Notes: a model not told the origin generated them from the letters alone. DNA of 64,000 bases from Autumnicola psychrophila (GCF_031846645.1 NZ_JAVRHN010000005.1:186001-250000); one strand, 5' to 3'. Shown: positions 43,638 through 53,097, counted from the stretch's first letter. Numbers and translations are program-made.

Positions 43638-44922
43638 AATTTTCTCCAATTAAATAATTGATCCTGTATACGTTGTTATTTTGTTCTGTTCTTGCCCTTG
43701 CCAGTTCAAGGCCGTAGTTTAAAAGCTGTCGTTCCATACGAATGATCTCCAGGACATTATTTCGGCCTGTGGAAAGTTCAGTCTGGAACAGCTCCAGGGA
43801 TTGTCGGGCAATTGTTGTTAAACGGCCATAAAGCTCAACATTCCGTCGTGCGTCAATGTAGTCGCGATATAAGCGTTCCAACTCGGTTTCCAGTTCATTC
43901 TCCAGGTTTTCCCTTCTCAATTCCACTGCCTCTTGCTGCAGGATGGCTTCCTGCCGCATGGACTTGTATTTTTTTCTGTAAAGAGGTATCCGAATCCCCA
44001 CCTGTGGAAAAATGAAAACATCCTGTCCATTGTCGGGAAGTGCCATTCCGGGTTCTAAATCGGTTCTTGGGGCAATATTCGTATAGCTTGCACCTAACGT
44101 AAATGAAGGTAAACCCATTTTTTTAGCCACCGTAAGCTGCTCCCCGAAACTCCTCGCCTCATGGTCGAGCTGTTCAAGGCGCGGATTTCTGGCTAAGATC
44201 ATCTCCAGCAGAGCCCTCTTCTCAATTATAAGTTCTTCCTCCCAAAGATTGTCGGGAAACTCAAGGGGTTCCTGGAGTTCTGAATTTAACAACTCTTCAA
44301 ACTCCGTCACCAGGGGAAGCCTGCTGTCCCGCAGGTATGCGAGCCTGCTTTCCAATTCTTCCTCTTCCAGTTCAACCTGCAGTACAGAGGAAAAACCTGT
44401 ACTCCCGCTCTCGAACTGCACCTCAGCAATGGCCTTAAAAGAGCTAAGCAGTTCCAGGTTTTCTTCCATAACCTCGATAGCTGTTTCAAGGTAATACAAC
44501 TCGGTGTAGGTTATTTTTATATCCCTGTAAAGCTCAAGTTTAGCATCTTCAAAAACCTGTAACCTGGCCTGAGCCCTTTCAGCCGCAACCCGCTCCTGAG
44601 CTCCAAGAGTCCCAAACCAGGGAAACATCTGGCTAAAGGAAGCCATAGCCTGTTGCGCCCCTACCCGGGTTTCTACTGGTTGGATGAAGTAACCAAAACT
44701 AGCCTGGGGATCGGGCAATGTTCCTTCTTGGGTTACCTCCTCCAAAACAGCGAGATATTCATTGAAAAGGGATCTTAATTCAGGATTTTCTTCGGCTGCC
44801 AATACAAGATATTTATTCAAATACCTGCTTTCGAATTCTTCTTCCTGGGCGTAGGATGCCGTTGTAGATATTCCTACAAATAGCATTATCAAAACGCCTG
44901 TATTTATGATTTTCTTTCTCAT
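43630..44922 (-). CDS. cusC: TolC-family outer-membrane efflux protein (CusC-like)
   Basis: A 430-residue protein with a signal (MRKKIINTGVLIMLFVGISTTASYA) and two long helical-hairpin repeats (OEP domains, about 30-220 and 230-425), as in TolC. It would give the outer-membrane channel of the Cus-type pump. The ATG overlaps the stop of the pump gene (TAATG), and the end overlaps the adaptor gene by 8 nt, so the three are translationally coupled. Copper or silver specificity comes from the neighbours, not from this protein. Confidence 0.88.
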   Translation of the reverse strand: MRKKIINTGVLIMLFVGISTTASYAQEEEFESRYLNKYLVLAAEENPELRSLFNEYLAVLEEVTQEGTLPDPQASFGYFIQPVETRVGAQQAMASFSQMFPWFGTLGAQERVAAERAQARLQVFEDAKLELYRDIKITYTELYYLETAIEVMEENLELLSSFKAIAEVQFESGSTGFSSVLQVELEEEELESRLAYLRDSRLPLVTEFEELLNSELQEPLEFPDNLWEEELIIEKRALLEMILARNPRLEQLDHEARSFGEQLTVAKKMGLPSFTLGASYTNIAPRTDLEPGMALPDNGQDVFIFPQVGIRIPLYRKKYKSMRQEAILQQEAVELRRENLENELETELERLYRDYIDARRNVELYGRLTTIARQSLELFQTELSTGRNNVLEIIRMERQLLNYGLELARARTEQNNNVYRINYLIGENYE

Positions 44923-47900
44923 TACTGATTTAATTCTTTTTTATGTTGCTCCTGTAACTTGGGGTTTGACCATTTTCTCTCCTGCCACATGCTATACAGT
45001 ACAGGAACCACAAACATCGTTATGGTTTGGAACAGCATTCCTCCAAAGGTAGGTATCGCCATTGGGATCATAATATCTGAACCTTTACCTGTAGAAGTGA
45101 GGATAGGCATTAGCGCAATTAACGTAGTTGCAGTGGTCATGACAGCGGGCCTTACCCTTTTACTTCCTGCCATTACTACAGCTCTTCTAATGGAAGCTTT
45201 GTCTGTCGTTCTTTCTTCAGCAAAAACCTGCTTGAGATAGGTTCCCATAAGTACGCCGTCGTCTGTTGCCACCCCAAAAAGGGCAATAAAACCTACCCAG
45301 ACCGCAACACTTAAGTTTATAGGCCCTATTTGAAAGACCTCCCGCATATTTTCTCCAAGAAGATTGAAATCCAGGAACCACGTCTGGTTATACAACCAGA
45401 GCAGGATAAACCCTCCCGACAATGCCACGAAGACACCTGAAAAGGCCATTAATGTGGTCTGAAAATTGCCAAACTGGAAGTAAAGCAGCAGAAAAATAGC
45501 TAACAAGCTGATAGGAATAACAATAGACAAAGTTTTTGCAGCCCTTAATTGATTTTCGTAGTTCCCTGCAAACTTGTAGCTCACTCCGGGAGGTACTACA
45601 AATTCTCCTGATTCAATTTTCTCATTGATCAGAGCTTGTGCATTTTCTACTACATCTACCTCTGCAACATCAGCTTCCTTATCAAAAATTACATAGGAGA
45701 GCAAGAAAGTATCCTCACTCTTTATGACCTGAGGTCCTTGTACATACTGGACCTCCGCCAAATCTCCCAAAGGAATTTGGACTCCGGTAGGGGTAGGTAC
45801 CAGTATGCTTTTGACATCTTCAGGATTATCCCTGAACTCACGGGCATACCTCAGCCTAACCCCATACCTTTCCCGACCTTCTACGGTGGTAGTCATAGAC
45901 ATACCTCCCACGGCAGCACTTATTATACGTTGCACATCACCAATAGATAAACCGTATCGCGCGATCGCCTGTCGGTTTATATCAAGTTCCAGATAAGGTT
46001 TACCTACTACCCGGTCGGCAAAAACAGACGGTGCTTTTATACCCGGCACTTCTTGTAGGATTGCTTCCATTTGTAGCCCAACCTCTTCAATCGTTTCCAG
46101 ATCGGGGCCAAATATTTTCATACCCATGGGGGCTCGCATTCCTGTGGAGAGCATTATTAATCTCGTGGCTATGGGCTGCAGCTTTGGTGCAGAGGTGACT
46201 CCCGGTAAGCTGGTAGTGCTAACTATCTCATCCCAAATATCGTCTGGTGATTTGATGTGATCCCTCCATTGACGGAAATATTCACCGCCTGCGTCGGGAA
46301 CCAATAGAGACACATCAAGATCTTGTCGCTGCATCGTCTCAGGATCAAAAACTTCCCCGTTCTGCAAAACATACTGCTCTTCATCGTTCACTTCAAATCG
46401 CATGCGACGGCCGTTCTGGTCAAGAACATATTCCGACCTGTAGTTTATAACATTCTCGTACATCGATATTGGGGCTGGATCCAAAGCTGTCGCTGCCCGT
46501 CCCCATTTACCTACCGTCATGTCAACCTCTGGAATTGCAGTTACTCTCTTGTCCAGGATTCGAATTGTTTCAATATTTTCCTCTACACCGGAGTGGGGCA
46601 TTGTGGTGGGCATTAATAAGAATGATCCTTCTTCTAACGGAGGCATGAACTCTTCACCTGCACCAGGAAAGGTTTCACTTATACCCAGCCAAACCTCAGT
46701 TTGCCTTACGTTATATCCAAGTTTATCAAAGCCTGTAGCAACAGGACTAAAGATCTTATCAAAACCCTGCCAGGTAAAAAGCCCGAAGAGAATTATCAAA
46801 ATGGGAAGCGACAAAAATTTCCATTTATTTTCTAAAGCCCACCTAAGGATGGGTTGGTAATATTTTACCATCGCCATTAATAATCCCAGCACTATGACTA
46901 TAATCCCTCCTACAAAAATGAGATTGGTAAATTCAGATTGATCTGCACCAAGTGGCAACCATTCTCTGTTTAAGAAAAACAGGACCCCAACTAATACAAT
47001 TCCAATGTTTAGATAGGTTGGATATTTACGCTTTTCTTCAGGCCATCGCGGCTCCAGAAGATTGTTAACTCCCAGTGCTATAAACATTAATCCTACCCAG
47101 GCTACCTTAAACAATAGTAAAATTCCTAATGCAATAAGGGCAAAATTCCAAATTCTCCGGGTTTTCTTTTTCCCAAAGTTCATGGAAAAGAGTCCATGCG
47201 CCAAGGCGGGGATCACAACGAGTCCCACAAACATCGCAGCAATAAGGGCAAAGGTTTTTGTGAAGGCAAGTGGTCCAAATAACTTTCCTTCCTGTCCTGT
47301 CATAGCAAAAACGGGAATAAAACTAATGACCGTTGTTGCCAGTGCAGTTAATACGGCTGAGGCAATTTCAACCGTTCCTTCGTAGATGACGGGCAATATA
47401 GGACGACCTTTATTATCAGGTAATTCAAGATGTCGCAGTATGTTCTCTGTGAAGATCACCCCAACGTCAAGCATGACTCCAATAGCAATGGCAATCCCGG
47501 AAAGAGCTACGATATTGGCATCTACTCCTGCGTACTGCATGACTATAAACGTCATGAGTACCCCAATAGGAAGTAGACCTGAAATCATAATAGCTGCCCT
47601 TAAATTTAGAACGAGTACTATGACCACTATAATGCTAATCAAGATCTCCAGAATAAGTGCTTCCTCCAGGGTTCCTAAAGTCTCATAAATTAATCCGGAG
47701 CGATCGTAGAAAGGCACGATTGTAACTTTGGAGACAGTTCCGTCTGCCAGTGTCTTACTTGGCAATCCGGGAGCAATATTCTCTATTTCCTTTTTTACAT
47801 TATCAATAACTGCGAGAGGGTTCGAGCCATATCTTGCGACAACCACCGCTCCTGTTGCCTCTGCGCCCCCTTTGTCCAGCCCACCGCGCCTGGTAGCTGG

Positions 47901-48758
47901 CCCCATCTGTATCCTGGCCACATCTTTGAGGCGAATAGGAGTATTCTCATTGACAGCAACAACAGCTTCTTCGAGATCCTCAAGGCTTTCTATATAGCCC
48001 AATCCACGAACCAGATATTCTGCCCGGTTAAACTCAATGGTGCGTGCTCCTACATCCAGATTGCTCTCCCGCACAGCCTCCATTATTTGTTTGACATTTA
48101 CGCCGTAGCTTTTCATCGCGGTAGGATCAATTTCCACCTGATACTCCTTGACAAATCCTCCTATTGAAGCTACTTCAGATACACCTTCGGCAGCAGATAA
48201 AGAGTACTTGATATAAAAATCCTGAATAGTACGAAGCTCCTGAGGATCCCACCCCCCGGTTGGCTCACCGGTTTTTGGGTCTCTTCCCTCCAGAGTGTAC
48301 CAAAACACCTGTCCCAATGCTGTAGCATCAGGACCCAGGGCGGGCTGGACGTCTGCTGGGAGTGTTCCGGCGGGCAGAGAATTTAACTTCTCAAGAATTC
48401 TCGAGCGGCTCCAGTAAAATTCCACATCCTCTTCAAAAATTATATAGATGCTTGAAAGACCAAAAAGGGAACTACTTCGAATAGTTTTTACGCCTGGCAC
48501 TCCCAAGAGTGAAGTAGTAAGGGGATAGGTTATTTGGTCCTCGATGTCCTGAGGAGATTTCCCCATCCATTCGGTATAGACGATTTGTTGGTTTTCACCA
48601 ATGTCTGGTATGGCATCCACTGGCACGGGATCCCTTGGCATCCAGTCTAAGTCCCAGTTAAACGGTGCTGTAGCTACTCCCCAGGCCATTAAGGCAACCG
48701 TAAGTAAAGCGGTCACCAATTTGTTCTCTAAAAAGAACTTTATAGTTTTATTAAGCAT
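44922..48758 (-). CDS. cusA: Heavy-metal efflux RND transporter (CusA/CzcA family), enlarged
   Basis: A 1278-residue inner-membrane proton-driven pump; typical CusA is about 1050. The start LLTVALMAWGVATAPFNWDL, the transmembrane region SGIAIAIGVMLDVGVIFTEN (helix 4 with the proton-relay Asp near 430), and the Met-rich periplasmic site STGMRAPMGMKIFG near 871 place it in the CusA branch, which exports Cu(I)/Ag(I). There are two insertions: extra hydrophobic segments around residues 530-640, and a soluble insert around 763-833. The unusual first insert includes three to four additional membrane helices. It starts 105 nt after the end of the HYC_CC_PP gene, and a terminator hairpin sits between them. 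Confidence 0.92.
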   Translation of the reverse strand: MLNKTIKFFLENKLVTALLTVALMAWGVATAPFNWDLDWMPRDPVPVDAIPDIGENQQIVYTEWMGKSPQDIEDQITYPLTTSLLGVPGVKTIRSSSLFGLSSIYIIFEEDVEFYWSRSRILEKLNSLPAGTLPADVQPALGPDATALGQVFWYTLEGRDPKTGEPTGGWDPQELRTIQDFYIKYSLSAAEGVSEVASIGGFVKEYQVEIDPTAMKSYGVNVKQIMEAVRESNLDVGARTIEFNRAEYLVRGLGYIESLEDLEEAVVAVNENTPIRLKDVARIQMGPATRRGGLDKGGAEATGAVVVARYGSNPLAVIDNVKKEIENIAPGLPSKTLADGTVSKVTIVPFYDRSGLIYETLGTLEEALILEILISIIVVIVLVLNLRAAIMISGLLPIGVLMTFIVMQYAGVDANIVALSGIAIAIGVMLDVGVIFTENILRHLELPDNKGRPILPVIYEGTVEIASAVLTALATTVISFIPVFAMTGQEGKLFGPLAFTKTFALIAAMFVGLVVIPALAHGLFSMNFGKKKTRRIWNFALIALGILLLFKVAWVGLMFIALGVNNLLEPRWPEEKRKYPTYLNIGIVLVGVLFFLNREWLPLGADQSEFTNLIFVGGIIVIVLGLLMAMVKYYQPILRWALENKWKFLSLPILIILFGLFTWQGFDKIFSPVATGFDKLGYNVRQTEVWLGISETFPGAGEEFMPPLEEGSFLLMPTTMPHSGVEENIETIRILDKRVTAIPEVDMTVGKWGRAATALDPAPISMYENVINYRSEYVLDQNGRRMRFEVNDEEQYVLQNGEVFDPETMQRQDLDVSLLVPDAGGEYFRQWRDHIKSPDDIWDEIVSTTSLPGVTSAPKLQPIATRLIMLSTGMRAPMGMKIFGPDLETIEEVGLQMEAILQEVPGIKAPSVFADRVVGKPYLELDINRQAIARYGLSIGDVQRIISAAVGGMSMTTTVEGRERYGVRLRYAREFRDNPEDVKSILVPTPTGVQIPLGDLAEVQYVQGPQVIKSEDTFLLSYVIFDKEADVAEVDVVENAQALINEKIESGEFVVPPGVSYKFAGNYENQLRAAKTLSIVIPISLLAIFLLLYFQFGNFQTTLMAFSGVFVALSGGFILLWLYNQTWFLDFNLLGENMREVFQIGPINLSVAVWVGFIALFGVATDDGVLMGTYLKQVFAEERTTDKASIRRAVVMAGSKRVRPAVMTTATTLIALMPILTSTGKGSDIMIPMAIPTFGGMLFQTITMFVVPVLYSMWQERKWSNPKLQEQHKKELNQ

Positions 48759-48810
48759 TTGGTTTTAATTCTGAATTAATACTCTTTTGAAGCTGCACGT
48801 TTGCAACATC

Positions 48811-48845
48811 AAAAAAACTCTGCTCCGGCGGTAAAGCACCAGAGC
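48811..48845 (-). terminator. Rho-independent terminator after the HYC_CC_PP gene
   Basis: On the minus strand, GCTCTGG-(10 nt)-CCGGAGC forms a 7-bp stem (one G-T pair), followed by AGAGTTTTTTT. It separates the HYC_CC_PP transcript from the efflux operon start at 48758. Confidence 0.7.
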
Positions 48846-48863
48846 CTAAATATTAATTCAGAA

Positions 48864-49259
48864 TCAAATTAAGAAGGTCTCGTTCAATATGTGGATTTCC
48901 TGAACGATTAAGGGAGGTATATACTTGATAAAAGGAATATCTTTCGCAGGCAGTTCTTCAAAAAGCCCGTTAAATGAATAAGCAAAACTTACAAGAAATA
49001 CTTGCTGATCAAAGTTGAGATCATAAAAGGATATCTTCAAATCTTTCTGACCATCAATAGCTATAGAATCGTCAGAACAACCTTTCTCATCAGCTACTCC
49101 GGAATCATGTTCCATTCCGCAGGTATCAGCTTCAAAAAAGACTGATTGGTCCACAAGAAAATCACCGCAAAAGTGTTTATTCACAGTAAAGGACATTGTC
49201 GATAGGAACATTAAAAATGCCAGGACCAAAGATGATATTTTTAATAGGAAGGCTTTCAT
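48864..49259 (-). CDS. HYC_CC_PP family protein
   Basis: A 131-residue protein with a signal or anchor (LLKISSLVLAFLMFLSTMSF), NKHFCGDFLVD at about 27-37 (the HYC-like block), DEKGCSDDS (the CC block, with one Cys here), and YIPPLI near the end (the PP block). The family is limited to Bacteroidetes, and is usually found beside metal efflux pumps. Its function is unknown; the Cys and His positions suggest metal binding in the periplasm. A terminator follows the gene. A 22-bp palindrome lies 115 nt upstream of the start, between this gene and the AraC-type regulator gene. Confidence 0.8.
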   Translation of the reverse strand: MKAFLLKISSLVLAFLMFLSTMSFTVNKHFCGDFLVDQSVFFEADTCGMEHDSGVADEKGCSDDSIAIDGQKDLKISFYDLNFDQQVFLVSFAYSFNGLFEELPAKDIPFIKYIPPLIVQEIHILNETFLI

Positions 49260-49735
49260 AACACTCTTCTAATTTCCTCTATTCATTAGCTAATTATCAC
49301 TGAAATAAGGTTGAAATTATATTTGGAGCATTTTAATAATTCAATAACAAAAATAATTAATTGCTCTTTTTTCAAATATGATCAAAGTCATATTTTCCCT
49401 TTTCTCTCAGAATTCTAAACATAGGACGCATTTTCCTTATCCAGAATAAAGATAGCTCAAAAGGTTCAAAAGCACTTTTAATATAACAGAAAAAACATTC
49501 ACTATTAAGGGTTTGTAATTATTTAACAGTAAAGACTACGAAAAATGGTCATGAAAAGATTATAAAATATAGAAGAATCATATGACGTTTAGAAAAGAGA
49601 ATATTTACTTTACCTAAATTACCAGTATCTAAAAATTGAGACAATATAGGCGGCCAAACCTTCTATTTTCCCATGGCTTTCAACAAAAAACTTATTGTAA
49701 TGTTTCTTTTCACAAAAGATCAATTCCTTACTATC
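49260..49735. other. Intergenic region with a palindrome, upstream of the HYC_CC_PP gene
   Basis: No gene is supported. AT-rich sequence with an 8-6-8 palindrome at 49374-49395 (annotated separately). Confidence 0.6.
49374..49395. promoter_or_regulatory. 22-bp palindrome, possible operator
   Basis: AAATATGA, six bases (TCAAAG), TCATATTT is a perfect 8-6-8 inverted repeat 115-136 nt before the HYC_CC_PP start codon. The neighbouring HMA-AraC regulator is a candidate binder; this is inference. Confidence 0.5.
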
Positions 49736-50347
49736 TCAGAACCTATTGAGATCTGTTTTACGTTTTTCTTCTTTATTTTTATAATCCGAAGGAGTTACAC
49801 CAGTAGCTTTTTTAAAGTGGGTTGATAGGTAGGTAGCACTGCTGTACCCCGTTTCATGAGCAATCTCTAAAACAGTTAGCTCGTTATACTCCAATAACTC
49901 CTTTATTCTTTCTATCTTTACTTCACTATAAAACTTCTGAATATTTTTCCCTTCAAGTTTTGTAAAAATATGGGTAAGATGGCTATAGTCGTAGTGTAGA
50001 CGGCTGGTCAACAGATCTGAAATCTTCTGTTTCCCAAAATCTTCCTCCTTGTAAACCCGCGCAATGATTATTGATTTTATCTGGTTCACCAGGCGTTCAT
50101 TTTTTTCGAAAATGAGCTCAAATCCCACTTTACGTAACTCTTCCTGAAACAATGTGAACTCAAAATCTGAGAGACTCCTTTCCAACTCTGCCTCTCCCAA
50201 AGACACTCTTTTGAAAGGAATTTTTAATGTAGTCAGTATTTCTCTTACGCTCCTTTTGCATCGCTGGCAAACTACATTTTTAATCTGAATAACTCTATGA
50301 TTTTCAATATTCATAGAATTCCTGTCAATTAAAATTTCCTTTTTCAT
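49736..50347 (-). CDS. HMA-type metal-sensing AraC-family regulator
   Basis: A 203-residue regulator. An N-terminal HMA-like domain (about 18-90) has NVVCQRCKRSVREIL with Cys27 and Cys30, the CxxC of a copper-binding ferredoxin-like fold. A linker leads to an AraC double helix-turn-helix at about 105-195 (LTVLEIAHETGYSSATYLSTHFKKA... in the second motif, short form). Together they make a metal-responsive regulator found in Bacteroidetes copper islands, likely activating the Cus genes here. The start is ATG at 50347. The palindrome at 49374-49395 is a candidate site. Confidence 0.85.
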   Translation of the reverse strand: MKKEILIDRNSMNIENHRVIQIKNVVCQRCKRSVREILTTLKIPFKRVSLGEAELERSLSDFEFTLFQEELRKVGFELIFEKNERLVNQIKSIIIARVYKEEDFGKQKISDLLTSRLHYDYSHLTHIFTKLEGKNIQKFYSEVKIERIKELLEYNELTVLEIAHETGYSSATYLSTHFKKATGVTPSDYKNKEEKRKTDLNRF

Positions 50348-50381
50348 GGTTGATGGTTGGTTAGTTCTTTAGGTTTTATAC

Positions 50382-50972
50382 TTAGTCATTCATCCTTTGT
50401 TCATCTGCACTGACTTGAAAAGGAATACTAATTTTCTTTCTTTCCCAAGTGAGAGAAATTACTCCTTCATCATTTTCTATTTTTTGAACTTCATAAGTCA
50501 GTGCCTCCTGGACATTCTCCAGCGTCTCAGAATGAACTTCCAAAACAACTACATTTTCTTTTTCATCATATTCATCCTTTCCATGCTGATCCCAACGGGA
50601 ATTGAACATGACTTTCCAATTTTCTTTACCGGGAACTGTAAAAAAAGCATACTTCCCGGCAGGCAATATTTCATCACCAATTACCAAATCCTTATTGGTT
50701 TCTATCCAGGTCGCTTTATGAGCTCCGGCCTGCCAAACTGTGTTGTAGCCTACCAGTCCGCCAAAAATTATCCTGTCACGCACGCGTGGTGAAGAATAAT
50801 CTATATGAATATGAGCCCCATCAATTATGGCCATGGTACTGGTATGCGGACTTAACACCTCTTTGTTTTGTGTTGTCACCTTTTCGGCCTGGTGGTTTTC
50901 ATGTTGCGCCTGCATCCCACTTGTGGAAAATAATACAAGCAGCACGTAAATAATATATTTTGTGGTTTTCAT
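50382..50972 (-). CDS. DUF2911 protein (secreted)
   Basis: A 196-residue secreted protein (signal MKTTKYIIYVLLVLFSTSGMQA) of the DUF2911 family, with the usual IHIDYSSPRVRDRIIFGGLV at about 55-74 and LPAGKYAFFTVPG at about 103-115, giving a beta-sandwich. Function is unknown. It begins 18 nt below the DUF6503-type lipoprotein gene, and is followed by 34 nt and the AraC gene, so the group 50382-55470 may be one transcript. It sits inside the copper-resistance cluster, but nothing in it looks like a metal site except the His-rich start of the mature protein (HENHQ). Confidence 0.85.
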   Translation of the reverse strand: MKTTKYIIYVLLVLFSTSGMQAQHENHQAEKVTTQNKEVLSPHTSTMAIIDGAHIHIDYSSPRVRDRIIFGGLVGYNTVWQAGAHKATWIETNKDLVIGDEILPAGKYAFFTVPGKENWKVMFNSRWDQHGKDEYDEKENVVVLEVHSETLENVQEALTYEVQKIENDEGVISLTWERKKISIPFQVSADEQRMND

Positions 50973-50990
50973 GGAAAATGTTGTGTTTAA

Positions 50991-51761
50991 TTAATTGTTT
51001 TTATTAATGCTTACGCTAATATTTTCAGTTTGGATATCAGAGAAAAATTCCAGTTTTCCTGCTTCATATAGGGAGTCCAAATCACGTAACGGTGTGGAAA
51101 ACTCTTTGGCTTTATAGTTTTGGTAATCTACGAACCTGATTCCTTCTACCACCCTGGGATTCAACGCTTTCCTGAACCTTATTCCCCCGTCATTGGTAAA
51201 AAACCTATAAGCTAAATAATCTACCGTGAAATTTTCCTTGTGGATCCAGTATAAGAACTCATCCTCAAAATCTGTCCCTCCACCTTCCTCACGAAAGGTA
51301 ACTTTAACTTCGTAATAGGTCTCCCCTTCCACCTCATCTTCCCCCAACAGTTCTTTGTTGGCCGCAGGCGAATTGAGCACAAAAGGCACCTGGACAAAAT
51401 AATGAACAGAATTTACCCCATCACTTATCCGGGTGACCATCGAATCTGGAACAGTAGCAGCTTTGCTGTTTACAAAACGTTTCAGACCCTCATTGCTTAG
51501 AACATCATGTGTGGTGTTACCGGCGGAATCCTTTACAATACGCTCCAACCGGAAGATGTCCCCATTGCGTTTACTCTTATATCTCCTGTTCCTAAAAGTG
51601 AAATCGATTTCAGCATTTACATAGTTTTCTCCACCGGAGGCCTCAATACTTTTCTCTATAATTTTCTCACCTTCTGATTTTTTTTCGGAAGTGCCACAAG
51701 ACAGCGATAATACTGAAACCAGTATAGCAGTTAGAACTGTATTTTTGTGAAAGGTGTTCAT
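50991..51761 (-). CDS. DUF6503-like lipoprotein
   Basis: A 256-residue lipoprotein from the ATG at 51761 (signal ending SVLSLSC, Cys23). The longer frame begins upstream with an unlikely leader. The mature part reads as an all-beta lipocalin-like fold: IIEKSIEASGG, RYKSKRNGDIFRLER, GETYYEVKVTF, FTVDYLAYRF and similar. It matches Bacteroidetes DUF6503 proteins, whose role is unknown. It follows the haem-binding protein gene after about 210 nt, so it may have its own promoter in that gap. Confidence 0.7.
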   Translation of the reverse strand: MNTFHKNTVLTAILVSVLSLSCGTSEKKSEGEKIIEKSIEASGGENYVNAEIDFTFRNRRYKSKRNGDIFRLERIVKDSAGNTTHDVLSNEGLKRFVNSKAATVPDSMVTRISDGVNSVHYFVQVPFVLNSPAANKELLGEDEVEGETYYEVKVTFREEGGGTDFEDEFLYWIHKENFTVDYLAYRFFTNDGGIRFRKALNPRVVEGIRFVDYQNYKAKEFSTPLRDLDSLYEAGKLEFFSDIQTENISVSINKNN

Positions 51762-51974
51762 TTTGATTTCTCCCATTTTAAAGTACTTAAATTCGATCCC
51801 TATGAAAAGTCCCAGATAACGATGGGCTTTCCTCAATTTTACCCCTGTTTTTCTTTTGACCAATAATTATAATTTTTATTTGTTGCTGAAAACTTTTTAT
51901 AAAGACCCTGCACCTGAAGTGTTAACTAATTAAACAGACAATTTCCAGGCACAGGGCCGGGGGATTATTTTCTT

Positions 51975-52430
51975 TTACCTTACTTCCATGGCCAAAGAAT
52001 CCATCCAAACTGTGAATTCTTCCTTCTCCTTGTCAGAAAGTTTCGCATCCCAATGCACCAGGGTATATGATTGCAAAGGCATTTCCCCATCTTTCACCTG
52101 GCTGCTTATAGAGCGCAACTTACTTCTTTGCCGCCGGGAGGAATATTCCCCAAATTCACTAAAATTCAAATCTGCCTTGCCTTTTTCAATATGGTCGTTC
52201 AAATACCAGGTAAACGGCTGGATCTTATTATACCATGGATAATTGGTATTATTGCTATGGCAGTCATAACAAGAGGTTTGCAGGATGGTATTGATGTTTT
52301 CGGGCACCTCGTAAATCTCCGTAAAATCTGATTTAGGAATATAATCACTATGATTGCGGTTTGTGGGGATAAACTGTATCCCCACAAAGGCAACCAATAA
52401 AATCAGACCGATGATCTTTAGGAACTTCAT
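51975..52430 (-). CDS. Haem-binding domain protein (cytochrome-like)
   Basis: A 151-residue protein with an N-terminal membrane anchor (LKIIGLILLVAFVGIQF) and a single c-type haem site SCYDCH at about 53-58, followed by NNTNYPWYNKIQPFTWYL, as in the PF14376 haem-binding family. It is probably a periplasmic, membrane-tethered electron carrier. The gene starts 3 nt after the DUF3347 gene stop, so it is co-transcribed with it and the multicopper oxidase. A role in passing electrons during copper oxidation is possible but unproven. Confidence 0.85.
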   Translation of the reverse strand: MKFLKIIGLILLVAFVGIQFIPTNRNHSDYIPKSDFTEIYEVPENINTILQTSCYDCHSNNTNYPWYNKIQPFTWYLNDHIEKGKADLNFSEFGEYSSRRQRSKLRSISSQVKDGEMPLQSYTLVHWDAKLSDKEKEEFTVWMDSLAMEVR

Positions 52431-52433
52431 TCC

Positions 52434-53054
52434 TTAAATTTCCTTCTGGACTTCTCCACAGCTAAGCATATTTTGTCCAAAGTAAGGGTTCCTTATTTCC
52501 TCACTGGTGCTTAGCCAAATCGCGCCTTTCTTGTTGTTGTACATAGGGCAAAACTGCTGATAAAGCCTTTCGGGGGAACCGGTAATAGCCAGCATATCAA
52601 CCATATCAATGCTCATTAGTTCAAAATGTTCCCTTTGGTGTGCCATATCGCTATAGGAAATATGATCGGCGTGTTCCTTGGCACTTTCAATAATTTCGGT
52701 CAGTTCCTGCCGTTCGGCAGCTTCATAACCGCTCATATTAAAGTTTTCAAAAGCTGCTACGAGGCTTTCACCGGCTTGCGCAGCCCCTTCGGAATTATCG
52801 GCTACCAGGGCATTTTTTAGTTCCATATAATCATTAACGATAATTCCCGTCTGTGAATCCTGGTTTTCACTGCCAGACATATTTTCGGAAGTTTGTTCCC
52901 CACCTTCCATCATTTCTGAACCTTCGCTCATATTTTCATGGTCCATTCCTGAACGGTCAACGTTTCCTTCTTCATTGTTGTTTTTACAGGATACTGCTGT
53001 TAAGCTCACAATTACTAGCATTGCAATTCCTAAGTTAACTTTTAGATTTTTCAT
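52434..53054 (-). CDS. DUF3347 lipoprotein
   Basis: A 206-residue lipoprotein (signal ending LTAVSC, Cys23) with a Met/Ser-rich acidic linker (SGMDHENMSEGSEMMEGG) and a DUF3347 domain at about 70-206 ending QFCPMYNNKKGAIWLSTSEE...NPYFGQNMLSCGEV. The hallmark cysteines and methionines are shared with the stand-alone and adaptor-fused modules at 41231 and 41814. It is likely a copper-binding surface or periplasmic lipoprotein. It is 43 nt from the multicopper oxidase gene. Confidence 0.85.
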   Translation of the reverse strand: MKNLKVNLGIAMLVIVSLTAVSCKNNNEEGNVDRSGMDHENMSEGSEMMEGGEQTSENMSGSENQDSQTGIIVNDYMELKNALVADNSEGAAQAGESLVAAFENFNMSGYEAAERQELTEIIESAKEHADHISYSDMAHQREHFELMSIDMVDMLAITGSPERLYQQFCPMYNNKKGAIWLSTSEEIRNPYFGQNMLSCGEVQKEI

Positions 53055-53097
53055 TTTTGAATTGTTTAAACTGATATTAATTGATATTGATACTTCA

